Assembly: GCA_012032065.1 (NCBI GenBank)
Contig: JAAURV010000002.1
Span: 1-35,970, forward strand
Reading direction: 5' to 3'
Length of the DNA: 35,970 nt
Source: Hyphomicrobiales bacterium
Lineage (GTDB): Bacteria; Pseudomonadota; Alphaproteobacteria; Rhizobiales; Aestuariivirgaceae
Positions 33,754 through 35,970 of the stretch are shown piece after piece; positions within the stretch are counted from its first letter, which is position 1; every line of letters begins with the position of its first letter. The notes beneath the pieces were generated by a model. That model did not search any database. It saw nothing but the letters and a program-made list of their open reading frames with translations, and was not told the origin of the DNA. The position numbers and the translations under genes are program-made.

Positions 33754-35325
33754 ATGATGCGTCGCAAGCCTGCAAGTCTAACGAGGCGTTCCGTTCTGAA
33801 ATCGTCTGCCGCACTGGCGGCAACGGCGGCAACGGGAACCGGGGTCTCGCTGTTCAACGTCAACAATGCTTTCGCCCAAATGCCGAACCCGGCCGATGTG
33901 CTGGCGAAACTCAACGTCGGCAAATTTGTCAAGAAAGAATACCGCGAACAATACAAGCTGGGCGACAATGACGAGCTCTGGGATCCGGCGAAGGATTGGA
34001 TCCGCACCGCCGATTGGGAAGCCATCCGCAAGGAGCACGCCGGCAAGACGGTGCGTTTCGCCGTGGGCGCCGCCGATCGTGAATCAGCCCAGGAACAAAC
34101 GCAGCCTTTCGCTGATCTCTCCGGCATCAAGATTGACGTCGTGTCGATTCCCGACGACGCCATGTACGACAAGGTGGTGGCTGAGTTCCTGTCCGGCAAC
34201 GCCGGCTTTGACGCCATCCAGTTCTTCTCGCCATGGCTCGGCGACTTCGCGGCGCAAGGGTTCCTGAAGCCACTGGATGAATATGTCGCCAAGTGGAAGC
34301 TGCCGTTCGATGATTGGTATGAAACCTATCAGCGCAACTACGGCCACTGGGGTGACAAGGGCATCCTCGGCATTCCGTTCGACTGCGACATCCAGCAGGT
34401 GCACGTGCGTCCGTCGATCCTCGCCAAGATCGGCATCAGCAGCGTGGACAAGGTCACGACCATTCCGTCCTATGACGAAATGCTGCGCATAGCCCCTGAA
34501 CTGAACAAGGCGCAGCCCGGCGTTGCCGGTATCGGCCTCATGGCCGGCCGCGGCTTCTGGGCAACCTACGCTTGGGAACACGTTGCCGCCCAGTACGGCA
34601 TGCACCTGTTCAACGAAAAGTGGGAACCGATCTTCAACGGCGATGCCGGTGTGAAGGGCCTCGAAATGCTGAGCGCCCTCTCCAAGCACGCAATCGAAGG
34701 TGTTGCCGCTGCCGACTGGCCCACCAACCGCGCGGCGATGCTGGGCGGCCAGATCGCCTGCAACATCTCGTGGCAGGATACAGGCACGCAAGCCACCCGT
34801 CCTGACCAGTCGAAGCTGGGTGATGACATTGTGACGATCTATGAACCACGCGTTGCCGGCGGCACCTATGCGCCGCCCAACATCGCTGGCTCGACATCGG
34901 TCGTCGCGGCCACCTCGCCAGAGCCGGAAGCAGCATTCCTCATGCTGGCCTTCCTGACGACTTCTTCGATCATGGCCATGAACGAAGCCAACGCCAACGG
35001 CGTCGCTCCGGGCACCAAGTCGGTGATGAACAATGAGAAGCTGCGCGCCGTGTCGCAGCCGGCCAAGGTCTGGGCAGAGAGCTTGGACTACGCGTGGTGC
35101 GCGCCGCGCATTCCATCGGGCTTCCAGGTCGAGCAGGAAATCGGCTTCCTGGTCAACGAAGTGATCGTTGGCACGAAGAAGCCGAAGGAAGCCCTTGATG
35201 AAGCCGCCGGCAAGGTCAAGGCCATCATGGAAAAGAACGGCTTCTACAAAGACGCCGACCCGATGAACTTTGCCGCCACGGAGCCAGGTCTCTGGATCGG
35301 CAAGGGCAAGGCCGTTCCGATCTAG
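33754..35325 (+). CDS. Tat-exported family 1 ABC solute-binding protein
   Basis: This 523-residue periplasmic binding protein has a twin-arginine signal (LTRRSVLKSSAALAATAATG, about residues 8-27, ending NAFAQ). AGGAGG at 33741-33746 lies 7 bases before ATG 33754. The mature protein has the family 1 layout, with SGIKIDVVSIPDDAMYDKVVAEFLSGNAGFDAIQFFSPWLGDFAAQGFLKPLDE and a C-terminal VEQEIGFLVNEVIVGTKKPKEALDEAAGKVKAIMEKNGFY. It is about 80-100 residues longer than typical sugar binders, mostly at the N-terminus of the mature part. A MalF-type permease gene follows after a hairpin, so it feeds a carbohydrate-type importer that continues beyond the window. Ligand unknown. Confidence 0.86.
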   Translation: MMRRKPASLTRRSVLKSSAALAATAATGTGVSLFNVNNAFAQMPNPADVLAKLNVGKFVKKEYREQYKLGDNDELWDPAKDWIRTADWEAIRKEHAGKTVRFAVGAADRESAQEQTQPFADLSGIKIDVVSIPDDAMYDKVVAEFLSGNAGFDAIQFFSPWLGDFAAQGFLKPLDEYVAKWKLPFDDWYETYQRNYGHWGDKGILGIPFDCDIQQVHVRPSILAKIGISSVDKVTTIPSYDEMLRIAPELNKAQPGVAGIGLMAGRGFWATYAWEHVAAQYGMHLFNEKWEPIFNGDAGVKGLEMLSALSKHAIEGVAAADWPTNRAAMLGGQIACNISWQDTGTQATRPDQSKLGDDIVTIYEPRVAGGTYAPPNIAGSTSVVAATSPEPEAAFLMLAFLTTSSIMAMNEANANGVAPGTKSVMNNEKLRAVSQPAKVWAESLDYAWCAPRIPSGFQVEQEIGFLVNEVIVGTKKPKEALDEAAGKVKAIMEKNGFYKDADPMNFAATEPGLWIGKGKAVPI

Positions 35326-35343
35326 TCTCTCTTCGAACACCGG

Positions 35344-35363
35344 GGGCGGAGGCAACTCCGCCC
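35344..35363 (+). other. Intercistronic hairpin between binding-protein and permease genes
   Basis: GGGCGGAG (35344-35351) and CTCCGCCC (35356-35363) form a perfect 8-bp stem closed by GCAA, a GNRA tetraloop. It lies 18 bases after the stop and 24 before the permease ATG, like the hairpin after smoE, and probably protects the binding-protein mRNA. Confidence 0.6.
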
Positions 35364-35387
35364 TCTTCCACTTTCGCGGCCCCGTTC

Positions 35388-35970
35388 ATGACCGACCTCG
35401 CCCTAGCAACGCCCACGATCCGCCGCCGCTCGCCTTTCATGCGCAAGGCGTTTCCCTATTTCCTGGTGGCGCCCGCGGTCATCTATCTTCTGGGCATCAC
35501 GCTGTGGCCTGGCGCATTTGCGCTCTATCGCTCTTTTTTCACCGGCAAGTTCAAATGGGATTATGTCGGCTTCGACAACTACAGGCAGCTTTTCTCTGAC
35601 GAGCACTTCTGGGCCGCGATCTGGAATACGCTGTTGCTCGGTTCGATCACGCTAGCGATTGAATTTGTCATCGCTCTTTTGCTGGCCGCGCTGGTATACC
35701 GTTCGCCCTGGGTGAAGGGCTGGCGCATTCTGTTCATGCTGCCCATGCTCTTCATGCCGTCGGCGGTGGGTTATCTCTATAAATTGCTGTTCAACGACGG
35801 CCGCGTCATGGCGGACTTGCTAACCAAGATCGGCCTTGCCGATGGTGGCGTTGACTGGATGGCCCACACGCTCAATGCGCGCTTCGTGCTGGTGGTGACG
35901 GACGTGTGGCAGTGGACACCATTCATTTTCATCATTCTCGTGGCCGGCTTGCAGGGCCAGGACAAGGAAA
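35388..35970 (+). CDS. MalF-type ABC sugar permease (3' end cut by window)
   Basis: An open frame from ATG 35388 runs to the window edge without a stop, giving 194 residues of a BPD_transp_1 permease. Visible parts are a basic N-terminus (TIRRRSPFMRKAFPYFL), the first membrane helix (LVAPAVIYLLGITLWPGAFALYRSF), a VGFDNYRQLFSDEHFWAAIWNTLLLG block typical of MalF/UgpA-like proteins, and helices through TDVWQWTPFIFIILVAGLQ. The cut falls just at the EAA loop (GQDKE). It follows the Tat-exported binding-protein gene by 62 bases and is its channel partner. Roughly a third of the protein is missing. Confidence 0.85.
   Translation, partial: MTDLALATPTIRRRSPFMRKAFPYFLVAPAVIYLLGITLWPGAFALYRSFFTGKFKWDYVGFDNYRQLFSDEHFWAAIWNTLLLGSITLAIEFVIALLLAALVYRSPWVKGWRILFMLPMLFMPSAVGYLYKLLFNDGRVMADLLTKIGLADGGVDWMAHTLNARFVLVVTDVWQWTPFIFIILVAGLQGQDKE

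Noticed and set aside
1-35970. tRNA or rRNA genes, CRISPR arrays, transposases, integrases, att sites
   Set aside because: I looked on both strands and saw no cloverleaf, repeated spacer pattern, transposase motif or long direct repeat.

Overview
The window looks like chromosome of an alphaproteobacterium, probably of the rhizobial order Hyphomicrobiales. The reasons are the GC-rich codon use, a rhizobial-type sorbitol/mannitol (smo/mtlK) operon, several high-affinity ABC and TRAP importers in tandem, a CtrA-type TTAA-N7-TTAA box, and an amino acid:[carrier protein] ligase of the kind characterised from Bradyrhizobium and Agrobacterium. I found no tRNA, rRNA, CRISPR array, insertion sequence or phage gene.

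Layout. (1) 1-4421: a nucleoside-type ABC importer (double ATPase and two permeases), a small P-loop kinase, and a decayed HAD-phosphatase remnant. (2) 4449-12808: a SorC-family regulator and a polyol operon: smoE-smoF-smoG-smoK, a GMC oxidoreductase in the place where an SDR sorbitol dehydrogenase (smoS) is usual, and mtlK. (3) 12851-18794: a trimethylamine/dimethylamine-dehydrogenase-like flavoenzyme followed by a complete polyamine-type ABC importer. (4) 18957-19421: a small exported NTF2-like protein. (5) 19640-22543: a TRAP importer (P, Q, M). (6) 22684-25157, minus strand: a soluble PAS histidine kinase and its single-domain response regulator. (7) 25359-26375: a membrane transporter resembling the bile acid:sodium symporter family, broken by indels. 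(8) 26455-30827: the most interesting locus, four tightly packed genes encoding a membrane-anchored SGNH-type protein, an MBOAT acyltransferase, a class II aminoacyl-tRNA-synthetase-like amino acid:carrier protein ligase, and an acyl carrier protein. (9) 30877-32915: a REC-PAS-GGDEF-EAL cyclic-di-GMP protein. (10) 32912-33517, minus strand: an unrecognised protein. (11) 33754-end: a Tat-exported solute-binding protein and the start of its permease.

The four-gene locus has the logic of the Gram-positive dlt operon: DltA activates D-alanine, DltC carries it, and MBOAT DltB with DltD moves it onto an extracellular polymer. Here the DltA slot is filled by an unrelated, synthetase-derived ligase. 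I infer a system that esterifies an envelope or secreted polymer with an amino acid, probably glycine or alanine. The neighbouring c-di-GMP protein may control it.

A second theme is frameshifts. About ten otherwise well-conserved genes or gene segments are interrupted by one-base indels, mostly a missing base and often in a short homopolymer. One pair inside the ligase compensates itself. I read most of these as sequencing or assembly errors; the HAD remnant also carries active-site substitutions and looks like real decay. Where a gene is frameshifted I give the span of the inferred whole gene.
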